From: an uncultured bacterium | Lineage (GTDB): Bacteria; Cyanobacteriota; Vampirovibrionia; Gastranaerophilales; Gastranaerophilaceae | Direction: 5' to 3' | Assembly: GCA_949282215.1 (NCBI GenBank) | Contig: CASDPF010000005.1 | Coordinates: forward strand, 36,913-100,912 | DNA length: 64,000 bases | Part shown: positions 26,254-35,312 of the stretch, one piece after another | Layout: each line of letters begins with the position of its first letter | How positions within the stretch are numbered: position 1 is the first letter of the stretch | The notes under the pieces: generated by a model | The model's input: the letters and a program-made list of their open reading frames with translations, nothing else | The model's database searches: none | Told to the model about the DNA's origin: nothing | Made by a program: the position numbers and the translations under genes

Positions 26254-26939
26254 TTGAATTTTATAGGATAATCGTCAGGAATATCCCAATTATTTTTCTC
26301 TATAACGAGTCCACATCCAACAGCACTAGTATTTCTACAATATGTATAAACACCGTCAGTTTTATACGGATACTGATAAGTTGACATTTTTACTACATTT
26401 TTATCAGGAACAAGAACAAACATAAATAAGTCATACCCATAAAGATTAGGTTTATTCACTCCATTTAAATCCACATGGAGTACCAGTCTGCCATATCCAT
26501 CAAAACCTGAATAATAAAAAATACCATTTAACAAGCTGATAGGATAATAATTTGCAGAACTCATTCCAACATTACTACCATTAGGTTGGTGAGGATAATA
26601 AGGAGAAGGATATCTAGGATATCCCATTTGTGATGCTTCATAAGCGGCTCTTTCTGAAGGTTTAGCATTTTTCACATACGGAATTAAATATTTATCAATG
26701 AAAGCCTTTCTTGCTTCAGGTTGGTCGAAATTGTCAATATACTCCCAATTCCTCATATCTCCATAATCTGCTACAGCAAGTTTAAAAGCATTATTAATTG
26801 TTGCATAAGCAGTTTTTAATTTTGTAACGGTCTCAACCTTTTTATGTTTTCCAATAAGAACCGGTATAGTCATAGCAGCAACAACCCCTATAATTCCGAG
26901 CGTAATTAATACCTCTGCCAGAGTAAAACCTTTTTTCAT
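26250..26939 (-). CDS. Prepilin-like protein (cassette C)
   Basis: The 229-residue protein begins MKKG then FTLAEVLITLGIIGVVAAMTI, a three-residue leader before the cleavage glycine. It carries D-L-N-G-V-N-K-P-N-L-Y-G-Y-D-L-F-M-F and a C-terminus N-W-D-I-P-D-D-Y-P-I-K like cassettes A and B. The middle region, Pro/Tyr/Ser-rich (MGYPRYPSPYYPHQP), is unlike the paralogues. GAGGT precedes the ATG. It overlaps the lpxK stop and diverges from the HTH gene at 27048. Confidence 0.88.
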   Translation of the reverse strand: MKKGFTLAEVLITLGIIGVVAAMTIPVLIGKHKKVETVTKLKTAYATINNAFKLAVADYGDMRNWEYIDNFDQPEARKAFIDKYLIPYVKNAKPSERAAYEASQMGYPRYPSPYYPHQPNGSNVGMSSANYYPISLLNGIFYYSGFDGYGRLVLHVDLNGVNKPNLYGYDLFMFVLVPDKNVVKMSTYQYPYKTDGVYTYCRNTSAVGCGLVIEKNNWDIPDDYPIKFN

Positions 26940-26953
26940 ACAACCTCACAATT

Positions 26954-26970
26954 AAAATTTATTAAATTTT
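26954..26970. promoter_or_regulatory. AT-only palindrome in the leader of the cassette C prepilin gene
   Basis: AAAATTTA-T-TAAATTTT is a perfect 8+1+8 palindrome between the promoter and the prepilin ATG. Because it is made only of A and T, chance is a real alternative; its position between divergent prepilin and HTH genes is the reason to list it. Confidence 0.35.
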
Positions 26971-26990
26971 ATTTAACTACACATGAATTT

Positions 26991-27018
26991 ATTCTACTGT
27001 AATTTATTTTTATGTCAA
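26991..27018 (-). promoter_or_regulatory. Promoter of the cassette C prepilin gene
   Basis: On the minus strand TTGACA (27013-27018), 16 bases, then TAGAAT (26991-26996). The divergent HTH gene has TATAAT at 27035-27040, so the two promoters lie within 45 bases and one protein could affect both. Confidence 0.55.
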
Positions 27019-27047
27019 GTTGTCATCATAAAGGTATAATTAAAAAC

Positions 27048-27251
27048 ATGATTACAGTAAAGCTATATGAACTAATTTGGCAGCATAAAGTAAAGGGTTA
27101 CGAAGTAGCTGAAGCAACAGATTTAAGCAAAGCAACCATTTCAAAACTCGTAAAAGGTGAAAATATTGATGTCAAATTAAGTACAATAAATAAACTTTGT
27201 AACTATTTTAAATGTGACATCAAAGATGTGATTGAATATACTCCTGATTAA
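27048..27251 (+). CDS. Small XRE/HTH_26-like regulator (cassette C)
   Basis: The likely start is the ATG at 27048, giving MITVKLYELIWQHKVKGYEVAEATDLSKATISKLVKGE..., the usual opening of HTH_26 proteins; the frame also opens at 27012. The 67-residue protein is little more than the HTH fold (DLSKATISKLVKG is the turn and recognition helix) with the typical KLCNYFKCDIKDVIEY end. TATAAT ends 7 bases before the ATG and there is no Shine-Dalgarno sequence at a useful distance, so the mRNA may be leaderless. It diverges from the prepilin gene. Confidence 0.8.
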   Translation: MITVKLYELIWQHKVKGYEVAEATDLSKATISKLVKGENIDVKLSTINKLCNYFKCDIKDVIEYTPD

Positions 27252-27284
27252 TGTTATTATTCAAAATAATAAGGAGTTTTAGTA

Positions 27285-27932
27285 ATGCCTCAACTAACTG
27301 AAACTGAAAATATTAATGAAATAGTGGATTTACTTAAAAAAGCCGATGAGCCTAAAAGTGATTTCGTGAAGCTGATGGATACATTTAATGATCCATATCT
27401 TGTTTTAATATCCTGTATTTTGAGTCTAAGAACCAATGACAAAACGACATACCCTGCAACACTAAGAATGCTGGAATTGGGACGCACGCCTGAAGATTTT
27501 GCTAAATGCGACTTAAAAGAACTTGAAAAAGCAATTTATCCTGTAGGTTTTTATGCAAACAAAGCAAAACAAATAGTAGAATTATCTCAAAGACTTGTAA
27601 ATGAATATAATTCGCAAGTTCCTGACTCAATAGAAGAAATGATAAAATTTAACGGAGTCGGCAGAAAAACAGCCAACCTTGTTATGAGCAGAGGATTTAA
27701 TAAGCCAGCAATTTGCGTAGATGTTCACGTTCATAGAATATTTAACCGCATTGGATACGTAAAGACAAAAACTCCTGAAGAAACTGAATTTGCATTAAGG
27801 GAAAAACTACCGATAAAATACTGGATAGATATAAATACTCTTCTTGTGACGCACGGACAAAACATTTGCAAACCGATAAAACCAGAATGTGGAAAATGCC
27901 CTATAAATAATTTGTGTAAAAAATTTATATAA
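27285..27932 (+). CDS. nth: Endonuclease III
   Basis: This bifunctional DNA glycosylase/AP lyase removes oxidised pyrimidines. The 215-residue protein has the helix-hairpin-helix FNGVGRKTANLVMS, the catalytic Lys in GVGRKTA and Asp in ICVDVHVHRI, and a C-terminal [4Fe-4S] loop C-x6-C-x2-C-x5-C (CKPIKPECGKCPINNLC). Length is normal. It follows the HTH gene by 33 bases with its own AAGGAG site. Confidence 0.95.
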   Translation: MPQLTETENINEIVDLLKKADEPKSDFVKLMDTFNDPYLVLISCILSLRTNDKTTYPATLRMLELGRTPEDFAKCDLKELEKAIYPVGFYANKAKQIVELSQRLVNEYNSQVPDSIEEMIKFNGVGRKTANLVMSRGFNKPAICVDVHVHRIFNRIGYVKTKTPEETEFALREKLPIKYWIDINTLLVTHGQNICKPIKPECGKCPINNLCKKFI

Positions 27933-27998
27933 CATTTTTTAATAATTAAGCAAATTTTTAAATATTTGTTTTTTATACAGAAAAATAGGAGATAAAAA

Positions 27999-28196
27999 AT
28001 GTATACACAACGAATTACATTTAACGGAAGGTTTAGTATGTTAACACCAAAGACATCAAAAAAAACACTATCTCATTATACCGCACATAATGGCATTAAG
28101 CAGATATACGAGCCTCCGAAACCGACCAAAATGCAGCAATTTATAAAAAACATAAAATTCTTTTTTAAATTAAACAATCCATTTAGAAAATCTTAA
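27999..28196 (+). CDS. Small basic protein of unknown function with an N-terminal ITFNG motif
   Basis: The 65-residue, Lys/Thr-rich protein has a good AGGAG site 7 bases before the ATG. ITFNG at residues 6-10 resembles motifs in the otherwise unrelated proteins at 22148, 41628 and 59583. The C-terminal half (MQQFIKNIKFFFKLNNPF) could be an amphipathic helix. No family recognised. Confidence 0.55.
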   Translation: MYTQRITFNGRFSMLTPKTSKKTLSHYTAHNGIKQIYEPPKPTKMQQFIKNIKFFFKLNNPFRKS

Positions 28197-28201
28197 CTAA
28201 C

Positions 28202-28230
28202 TTGATTTTAGACTCATGCTGTGCGATAAT
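28202..28230 (+). promoter_or_regulatory. Promoter of the hydrogenase operon
   Basis: TTGATT (28202-28207), a 17-base spacer and GATAAT (28225-28230). The predicted start of transcription, near 28237, falls inside the first arm of the long dyad at 28231-28282. Confidence 0.5.
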
Positions 28231-28282
28231 AACACTAAGATTGTACTTGTTTTTGGGTTAAAGGAAATACAATCATAGTGTT
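28231..28282 (+). promoter_or_regulatory. Long inverted repeat in the hydrogenase operon leader
   Basis: Two 15-base arms (28231-28245 and 28268-28282; AACACTAAGATTGTA and TACAATCATAGTGTT) are complementary at 14 of 15 positions, separated by 22 bases. As DNA they could be two operator half-sites straddling the transcription start; as RNA a long hairpin 26 bases before the first ATG. Confidence 0.6.
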
Positions 28283-28308
28283 ATACATATAGATAATAGG
28301 AGTGCGAA

Positions 28309-28803
28309 ATGAGTGTAGGAAATCCTCATAAAATCGACACATCAAAACTGGATGAAATCATCAATTCATACGAAGGTAAAAAGTCCAATTTGATAGCGAT
28401 TTTACAAAAAGTTCAAGAAGTATACCGATATCTTCCTGAAGAAGCAATGATTTATATCGGAACAAAAATGGAAGGGCTATCTCCTGCAACAGTATATGGA
28501 GTAGCCACTTTTTATGCACAATTTTCACTTGAACCTAAGGGTAAATTTGAAATTAAAGTATGCGACGGTACAGCCTGCCACGTAAGAGGTTCAATGCCTG
28601 TACTAAATGCTATTAAGGCAAGACTAGACCTGACAGACGGTAAAATGACAACTGATGATGGTCTATTCTCGCTTGAAACAGTAAGCTGCCTCGGAGCTTG
28701 CGGACTTGCACCGGTTGTTGTCATAAACGGAAAAGTTTATCCTCAGATGACATCAGATGCAATAAAAATAGTTTTGGATACCCTTTTAAAAGAGGACAGA
28801 TAA
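28309..28803 (+). CDS. hydC: NuoE-like [2Fe-2S] subunit of bifurcating [FeFe] hydrogenase
   Basis: The 164-residue thioredoxin-fold protein has the NuoE ligands C-x4-C (CDGTACHVRG) and C-x3-C (CLGACG) and the family's YRYLPEEAMIYI and SPATVYGVATFYAQF blocks. It is the small electron-transfer subunit passing electrons between the NuoF-like flavin subunit and the hydrogenase. It is the first gene of a tight three-gene operon (1- and 31-base gaps), with an AGGAG site. Confidence 0.9.
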   Translation: MSVGNPHKIDTSKLDEIINSYEGKKSNLIAILQKVQEVYRYLPEEAMIYIGTKMEGLSPATVYGVATFYAQFSLEPKGKFEIKVCDGTACHVRGSMPVLNAIKARLDLTDGKMTTDDGLFSLETVSCLGACGLAPVVVINGKVYPQMTSDAIKIVLDTLLKEDR

Positions 28804-28804
28804 T

Positions 28805-30667
28805 ATGGAAAAAACAGCATTAAATATTGATATCAAACAAGAGCAGGCAAAAGCTCAAGAAGAAATAAAAAAACAAGGTCTGAGAGTTCTTGTATGTGCA
28901 GGAACAGGATGCGTTGCAAACGGCTCATTAAAAGTTATTGAAAAATTTAAAGAACTTGGAGCAGATGTATCACCATTAACAGACTACGATAAAATGACAA
29001 TTGTCCCTACAGGATGTCATGGTTTTTGCGAACAGGGAGTTCTTGTACTAATTCCTGACAAACACGTAGTATATGTAAAAGTAAAACTGGAAGATGTAGA
29101 AGAAATTTACCAAAGCCATATACTTAATGACCAACCTGTAGAAAGACTTCTTTACACAGACCCGAAAACACATGAACATGTTCACAAATCAGAAGATATT
29201 AATTTCTACGCAAAACAAACAAGAACAGCACTTGCTAACTGCGGACATATTAATGCTGAATGCATTGATGAAGCAATTGCAGTAAGAGGTTATGAAGCAT
29301 TAGCAAATGTCATTGAACAAAACGATCCTGATGCTGTAATTACAGAAATTGAAAAATCAGGACTTCGAGGCAGAGGAGGCGGGGGCTTCCCGACCGGTCG
29401 CAAATGGAGATTTACAGCAGCGAATAAGGGTGGAAAATCTTACGTGGTATGTAACGGCGACGAAGGCGACCCTGGAGCATTCATGGATAGAAGTATTATG
29501 GAAGGGGATCCGCATAAACTTCTTGAAGGTATGGCAATAGCAGCTTTTGCTATCGGTGCTGATGAAGGTTATATTTATGTACGTGCAGAATACCCACTTG
29601 CTATTAAACGATTAAGAAAAGCTATAGCTGACGCTGAAGCCAGAAATTTCTTAGGTAAAAATATTATGGGTAGTAATTTTTCATTTACTCTTCATATAAA
29701 AGAGGGTGCTGGGGCATTTGTTTGCGGTGAAGAAACAGCTCTAATTGCTTCAATAGAAGGTGAAAGAGGAATGCCAAGACCGAAGCCGCCATTCCCTGCA
29801 AATAAAGGCTTATTTTGCAGACCTACATTAATTAATAACGTAGAAACACTCGCTAATGTACCTGTAATTATGCTAAAAGGTGCAGATTGGTTCTCATCAT
29901 TCGGTACAGAAACTTCAAAAGGTACAAAAACTTTCGCTTTAACAGGTGAAGTAAATAATACAGGTCTTATTGAAGTTCCTATGGGTACAACATTAAGAGA
30001 AATCGTATTTGATATCGGAGGCGGAATCAGAGGCGGTAAAAAATTCAAAGCAGTCCAGATCGGAGGACCTTCAGGCGGATGTTTGACAGAAGAACATCTC
30101 GATATTCCAATGGATTATGACAGCTTAATAAAAGCCGGAGCAATGGTAGGCTCAGGCGGTCTTGTTGTTATGGCAGAAGATACTTGTATCGTAGAAGTAG
30201 CGAGATTTTTCATGAACTTCACTCAACATGAAAGCTGCGGAAAATGCGTTCCTTGCCGTGAAGGTACCAAAAATATGCTTAAAATCTTAGAAAAGATTGT
30301 AGCAGGTAAAGGTGAAATGAAAGACCTCGACTTATTGGAAGAACTGGCATTATCAGTTAAAGAAGGTTCTTTATGCGGTCTTGGAAAAACAGCTCCAAAC
30401 CCAGTACTTTCAACTTTAAAATACTTCAGAGATGAATATATTGCACATATTAAAGACAAAAAATGTCCGGCCGGAGTTTGTACAGCAATGAAAAAAATTG
30501 TAATTCAACCTGAATTATGTAAAGGATGTACAAAATGTGCCAGAACATGTCCTGTCGGAGCTATCGAAGGTACAGTTAAGCAACCTCACCATATTAATCA
30601 AGAAAAATGTATTAAATGTGAAGCCTGCTTAACTAATTGTCCATTTAGAGCAATAGTTCTTGAATAA
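28805..30667 (+). CDS. hydB: NuoF-like NAD(H)/FMN subunit of bifurcating [FeFe] hydrogenase
   Basis: The 620-residue protein has three parts: an N-terminal thioredoxin-like [2Fe-2S] domain (CAGTGCVANGS, CHGFCEQG), the NuoF core with FMN/NADH sites (GLRGRGGGGFPTGRKW, NGDEGDPGAFMDRS) and the [4Fe-4S] motif SCGKCVPCREG, and a C-terminal pair of ferredoxin-type clusters (CKGCTKCARTCP, CIKCEACLTNCP). This is the HydB/HndC layout. It oxidises or reduces NAD(P)H at the flavin where electron bifurcation occurs. Confidence 0.93.
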   Translation: MEKTALNIDIKQEQAKAQEEIKKQGLRVLVCAGTGCVANGSLKVIEKFKELGADVSPLTDYDKMTIVPTGCHGFCEQGVLVLIPDKHVVYVKVKLEDVEEIYQSHILNDQPVERLLYTDPKTHEHVHKSEDINFYAKQTRTALANCGHINAECIDEAIAVRGYEALANVIEQNDPDAVITEIEKSGLRGRGGGGFPTGRKWRFTAANKGGKSYVVCNGDEGDPGAFMDRSIMEGDPHKLLEGMAIAAFAIGADEGYIYVRAEYPLAIKRLRKAIADAEARNFLGKNIMGSNFSFTLHIKEGAGAFVCGEETALIASIEGERGMPRPKPPFPANKGLFCRPTLINNVETLANVPVIMLKGADWFSSFGTETSKGTKTFALTGEVNNTGLIEVPMGTTLREIVFDIGGGIRGGKKFKAVQIGGPSGGCLTEEHLDIPMDYDSLIKAGAMVGSGGLVVMAEDTCIVEVARFFMNFTQHESCGKCVPCREGTKNMLKILEKIVAGKGEMKDLDLLEELALSVKEGSLCGLGKTAPNPVLSTLKYFRDEYIAHIKDKKCPAGVCTAMKKIVIQPELCKGCTKCARTCPVGAIEGTVKQPHHINQEKCIKCEACLTNCPFRAIVLE

Positions 30668-30698
30668 CAAATAATAATAAGTAAAAGGAAAATAAATT

Positions 30699-32450
30699 AT
30701 GACAGATAAAAAAACATTATTCATAGACGGTAAAGAAGTTGAATTTACAGATGAACCGAATTTGCTTGAGGTTATAAGAAAAGCTGGAATGAATGTTCCG
30801 ACATTCTGTTACCGTCCTGATTTAACACAATTTGGTGCATGCAGAATGTGCGTTGTAGAAGTAGAAGGACGTGGAATCCAATCATCCTGCACTATGCCGC
30901 CTGAAAACGGGTTAAAAATTCATTTAAACACTGAAAAGACAAGAAGAATAAGAAAAACAGTTCTTGAACTGCTTCTTGCAAATCATGACAAAGAATGCTT
31001 AACATGTGATAAATCCGGAAATTGCGAGCTACAAAAATACGCAGAAGAATATGGGATAAGAAAAATCAGATATGCAGAAAAACAACCCGATGAATACTTG
31101 CCAATAGATGACAGCTCTCCATCATTGGTAAGAGACCCTAATAAATGTATTCTATGCGGAGCTTGCGTAAGAGCTTGTGCAGAATTTCAGGGACACGCAG
31201 TTTTAGGTTTTGCAAACAGAGGCTCAAAAACCGTTGTACAACCAATGAACGGCAGACCTCTCGGACAGGTGGATTGTGTAAACTGCGGGCAATGTGCAGC
31301 GGTTTGCCCTACAGGAGCATTAACCATCAAATCAGAAATTGAAAAAGTTTGGAGTGAAATTACAAATAAAGAAAAAACCGTTGTAGTCCAAATGGCACCT
31401 GCAACAAGAGTAGCACTCGGTGAAATGTTCGGATTAAAACCTGGTGAGAATACTATAGGATTAATGAATGCAGCACTTAGAAAAATAGGCTTTGACAAAG
31501 TCTTTGATACTAATTTTTCTGCAGATTTAACTATTATGGAAGAGGCTACAGAATTTTTAGAAAGACTAAAATCAGGTCAAAATCTGCCATTATTTACATC
31601 CTGCTGTCCGGCATGGATTAAATATTTGGAAGATCAACACCCTGATATGCTTCATCATTTATCAAGCTGCAAATCTCCAATGTCTATGCTTTCACCGGTA
31701 TTAGTTGATTTATTACCTAAACAACTTGGAATTGAACGTGAAAATCTTGTAGTAGTAGCTATTATGCCATGTACAGCTAAAAAATATGAATGCAAACGAC
31801 CTGAATTATCAAGAAACGGGCGACCTGATACAGATTATGTATTAACGACTCAAGAGCTCGGCAGAATGATAAAAGAAGCCGGAATAAGCTTTGAAGCTTT
31901 AGAACCTGAAGAACATGATTCTCCATTTGGCGAATATTCGGGTGCTGCAACTATATTTGGAGCTTCTGGCGGTGTAGCAGAAGCAGCAGTTAGAACAGCT
32001 TATGAATTTGCAACAGGAGAACCTTTGTCTAATGTAGATTTCAGACCTCTTAGAGGAACTAAAAATCGCTCAAGAGATGTTGAGTTAGATTTAAAAGGCA
32101 CAAAACTTATAGTAAGAGTTGTATCTACATTAAAAGAAGCAGAAAAATCAATCCAAGAAATTAAAGCAGGAACAGCACCATTCCAAATGCTTGAAGTAAT
32201 GGCTTGTCCTGGAGGCTGTATTAACGGAGGAGGCCAGCCTAGAAGCTGTGATGACAGTAAAATAAAAGGAGAAAGAGCTGAAGGCTTATACAAAGAAGAC
32301 AGCGAACTCCCTTTAAGAAAATCACATATGAATCCTTCTATACAAAAACTTTATAATGAATATCTTGAATATCCGAACTCGCATAAAGCACATGAGATAT
32401 TACATACAATATATTCAAATAAATTTATCGGTTCATATAAAGATATCTAA
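30699..32450 (+). CDS. hydA: [FeFe] hydrogenase catalytic subunit, group A
   Basis: The 583-residue protein has the full modular set: N-terminal [2Fe-2S] domain (CYRPDLTQFGACRMC), His-ligated cluster (HDKECLTCDKSGNC), two [4Fe-4S] clusters (CILCGACVRAC, CVNCGQCAAVC) and the H-cluster motifs L1 TSCCPAW, L2 MPCTAKKYE, L3 EVMACPGGCINGGGQP. With HydB and HydC it couples NADH and ferredoxin oxidation to H2 formation (or the reverse). The hydEFG maturases are not in the window. The operon ends at a strong terminator. Confidence 0.96.
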   Translation: MTDKKTLFIDGKEVEFTDEPNLLEVIRKAGMNVPTFCYRPDLTQFGACRMCVVEVEGRGIQSSCTMPPENGLKIHLNTEKTRRIRKTVLELLLANHDKECLTCDKSGNCELQKYAEEYGIRKIRYAEKQPDEYLPIDDSSPSLVRDPNKCILCGACVRACAEFQGHAVLGFANRGSKTVVQPMNGRPLGQVDCVNCGQCAAVCPTGALTIKSEIEKVWSEITNKEKTVVVQMAPATRVALGEMFGLKPGENTIGLMNAALRKIGFDKVFDTNFSADLTIMEEATEFLERLKSGQNLPLFTSCCPAWIKYLEDQHPDMLHHLSSCKSPMSMLSPVLVDLLPKQLGIERENLVVVAIMPCTAKKYECKRPELSRNGRPDTDYVLTTQELGRMIKEAGISFEALEPEEHDSPFGEYSGAATIFGASGGVAEAAVRTAYEFATGEPLSNVDFRPLRGTKNRSRDVELDLKGTKLIVRVVSTLKEAEKSIQEIKAGTAPFQMLEVMACPGGCINGGGQPRSCDDSKIKGERAEGLYKEDSELPLRKSHMNPSIQKLYNEYLEYPNSHKAHEILHTIYSNKFIGSYKDI

Positions 32451-32465
32451 ACTAATAAACGAAAA

Positions 32466-32497
32466 ACTCCCGATTTATAAAATCGGGAGTTTTTTTA
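32466..32497 (+). terminator. Terminator of the hydrogenase operon
   Basis: ACTCCCGATT and AATCGGGAGT pair perfectly around TATAA, followed by seven T. Confidence 0.9.
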
Positions 32498-32525
32498 TTC
32501 TAAATTACTTCTAATACTAAAGTTA

Positions 32526-32990
32526 CTATTTTACAACTTTGATTATATCAGCAGTAATATCATCCCCACCATAAAGGACTACACCTTTTGCCAAAACTAA
32601 ATTATAATTCTTAGCTTTAGCTTGAGTTTCTATGGTAGCAGAAATATTTTTATCAATAGCTGTTAATTTAGTAGTATATTCTTTTTCTAATTTATCTCTT
32701 TTGGTTAATAATTCTTTAGAATATTTATCTTCAAGAGCTTTTTTCTTCTTTTCATCAGTTACAGCAGCAACATCTTTTCTGGCTTTTTCAACATATTTTA
32801 CAATTTCAGTAGCTTTTGCCTGCTGTTCTTTTTTTAGAGCTTTAACTTGAGCTGAAGAAGCAACAACTTTTGATACATCAACAACCGCAACTTTATAACT
32901 TGGCGGAATATCTGACATTGCAAAGTTATTAACAGTCATACCAATCACAAATGCTGCAAGACCAATTGTAACCATTCCTAATTTTTTCAT
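32526..32990 (-). CDS. OmpH/Skp-like periplasmic protein
   Basis: A signal peptide (KLGMVTIGLAAFVIGMTV) is followed by YKVAVVDVSKVVASSAQVKALKKEQ, the Skp/OmpH opening, a long charged coiled coil (about residues 55-125) and a C-terminal strand NYNLVLAKGVVLYGGDDITADII. Skp-type trimers hold unfolded outer-membrane proteins in the periplasm. AGGAGG precedes the ATG. It is convergent with the hydrogenase operon and divergent from the TpsB-like gene, an outer-membrane beta-barrel client type. Confidence 0.85.
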   Translation of the reverse strand: MKKLGMVTIGLAAFVIGMTVNNFAMSDIPPSYKVAVVDVSKVVASSAQVKALKKEQQAKATEIVKYVEKARKDVAAVTDEKKKKALEDKYSKELLTKRDKLEKEYTTKLTAIDKNISATIETQAKAKNYNLVLAKGVVLYGGDDITADIIKVVK

Positions 32991-33265
32991 TTTTCCTCCT
33001 TTATAACCTCTGTATTCTACGAGCTGTTGTACACTATTATAATGATTTTAATAAATACACCTCATTTAAAAATGTGAACTTTTTATAAGCATCTTTACAA
33101 CTCATTAGCAATCCTTTATAATAATAACAGGTCAATTACCAAAGTTGCTAATTTATAAATTTTTGTAAATATATCGCAATAAAAATTTAGATTTTGTTTT
33201 TATTTAAATATCTAAGTTAGAGAATAGAAATAAACTGAATATACAGTACAAACAGAAGGTGTATG

Positions 33266-35227
33266 ATGGAAAAGAATCAAATTAAAATGAATTTATCAAA
33301 GGCAATATTGGGTCTATGTGCCACATTTGCCCTTGCTATTCCTGCATCTGTTACCCCAGTATTTGCGGCACCTGACATCCCGATTTTAAACCAAATCCAG
33401 ATGGAAAGTGGCACAAATTATAAACACAATACAGATTCTTTGGAATTTAAACGAGATCAACAATATTTACAAGACGATTATAATCGTTATGAACGCAGAA
33501 AAAATGCTGTTCAGAATCCTAGTAAAGAGAATCAGGTCATAAAAAACTATGATCCGAATGGTTCGTTAATGCAAGCACAGGTCGAGGATATCGATACGAA
33601 AGGCGTATATGTTAATTCTGTAGAGGTTTCGCCTTCTGAAATTTTAACAAAAGAGGAAATTGACAATATCATTAGACCTATTATTGGTAAAAACGTATTT
33701 ATCGGTGATATAACAAGCGTAGTAAATCAAATTAACCAGTTATACGCATCAAAAGGTTTTGTAACAGCAAAAGCATTTTTACCGGAACAGACTGTTACGA
33801 ACGGTAATATATACATTGAGCTTGTTGAAAGCCGTGTTGGTAACATAACCGTTCATGAAAATAAATATACAAGAGATAAATATATTACAGACAGATTGCC
33901 TCAGAAAAAAGGGGATTTGTTTGATATTGTAGAATTAGAAAAAGATATCTTGGACTTCAACCGTTACAATGAAGGAGTAAACCTTTCAGCTAACTTAAAA
34001 GCCGGTGAAGCAGACGGAACTACTGATATTGAAATTACGGCTCACGAAAACTTCCCGTTCCATTTAGTTGGAGTTATGGATAATGCAGGTCGTTACACCA
34101 CAGGTAATCTAAGAGGCGGTGCAATGATTTACGCAGACAGCCTTTTCCACAACAGAGATAAGTTATCCATAGGATCTTATTTCAGTGGAGGTTCTGTCAG
34201 CCCGTTTGTTGATTATAACATCCCAGTTAACAGAAAAGATGGACGAGTAGGTTTCTTGTTTACCTCAGGACTTTCAAAAATCAGATACGGTGAATTTTCT
34301 GACTTAGACTTAAGAAGTAAAGCATATATGTATTCACTTTACTATTCACAACCGATTATCAGAAAACCTGGTTTTGAATTAAAGACTTATACTGCTTTAA
34401 ACTACAAAAGAGCAAGAACTACAATGGGCTTCCTCAAAAACTTTGGACTTGACGACGAGCTAGGACTGGATCAGGTTACGAGTGTTGATGTAGCATTGAA
34501 TATGCGTAAAGATACTAAATACGGTATTTGGTATTTAAACCAAGGTGTAAGCTATGCAGCTCCAATATTTGATAATGATTCAAACTATGTAAAAATTTCA
34601 GGTGGTGCTGTCAGGTTGCATGATTTCTCTCACGGTTTTATAGGTCAAATGAGAGCAAATTATCAAGTTATACCTAACAACAAGCATATTCCATATATTG
34701 ACCAATTCCAAGCAGGTGGTTTGGCAACTGTAAGAGGATATTCTGAAGGTCTTATGATTGGTAAGAACGGTTTCTACATCAGCAACGAATTGATGTTCCC
34801 ATTATTGCCACGTGAAATCACAAGCCCTCGTTCAAAAGAAAAAATGTCATTCATTGGTAAATATATTAAAGGTGCTGTATTTGCCGACTTTGGCGGAGTA
34901 TTCCCTTCTACCGGTGAAGATTACTATGATGACAATTACTTTATGGCATCACTTGGTATGGGCTTGAGAGTTCAATTACCTGGTGATTTAACAGGTCGTT
35001 TATATTGGGGCTTCCCATTAATTAACCACTCTTGGGAAACTGACCACAAAATCGGACGTTTCCACTTTGAATTGACAATGGAACCTAACTTTGATGCATT
35101 GTTAAGGAACAGATCAACTGCTAAAGCAGTTAAGGCTCAACCAGTAGGTCCGTCAGAACCTGTTAATAACTACGATGATATTCGTCACTATGACTACTTT
35201 AATGACGGCGGTGGCGGCTCATTATAG
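33266..35227 (+). CDS. TpsB-type outer-membrane transporter (ShlB/FhaC/HecB family)
   Basis: I choose the second of two adjacent ATGs (33266), 6 bases after AAGG. A signal peptide ends near residue 35 (ASVTPVFAA). Two POTRA domains follow (VYVNSVEVSPSEILTKEEI...IGDITSVVNQINQLYASKGFVTAKAFL; VGNITVHENKYT), then a 16-strand-type barrel with the lid-loop VRGYSEG. The family exports one large two-partner-secretion (TpsA) substrate across the outer membrane. No TpsA gene is adjacent, which is unusual. The protein ends in a Gly-rich DGGGGSL. Confidence 0.9.
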   Translation: MEKNQIKMNLSKAILGLCATFALAIPASVTPVFAAPDIPILNQIQMESGTNYKHNTDSLEFKRDQQYLQDDYNRYERRKNAVQNPSKENQVIKNYDPNGSLMQAQVEDIDTKGVYVNSVEVSPSEILTKEEIDNIIRPIIGKNVFIGDITSVVNQINQLYASKGFVTAKAFLPEQTVTNGNIYIELVESRVGNITVHENKYTRDKYITDRLPQKKGDLFDIVELEKDILDFNRYNEGVNLSANLKAGEADGTTDIEITAHENFPFHLVGVMDNAGRYTTGNLRGGAMIYADSLFHNRDKLSIGSYFSGGSVSPFVDYNIPVNRKDGRVGFLFTSGLSKIRYGEFSDLDLRSKAYMYSLYYSQPIIRKPGFELKTYTALNYKRARTTMGFLKNFGLDDELGLDQVTSVDVALNMRKDTKYGIWYLNQGVSYAAPIFDNDSNYVKISGGAVRLHDFSHGFIGQMRANYQVIPNNKHIPYIDQFQAGGLATVRGYSEGLMIGKNGFYISNELMFPLLPREITSPRSKEKMSFIGKYIKGAVFADFGGVFPSTGEDYYDDNYFMASLGMGLRVQLPGDLTGRLYWGFPLINHSWETDHKIGRFHFELTMEPNFDALLRNRSTAKAVKAQPVGPSEPVNNYDDIRHYDYFNDGGGGSL

Positions 35228-35260
35228 AGCTATGACATAAAAGTAAATAATAACTTGAAA

Positions 35261-35299
35261 AATAACACCTTTGGTTCTAAACTAAGGGTGTTATTTTTA
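35261..35299 (+). terminator. Terminator after the TpsB-like gene
   Basis: AATAACACC pairs with GGTGTTATT (35287-35295), with further T-rich sequence after it. It ends 14 bases before bioD. Confidence 0.75.
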
Positions 35300-35312
35300 T
35301 GGGAGAGGTAAA

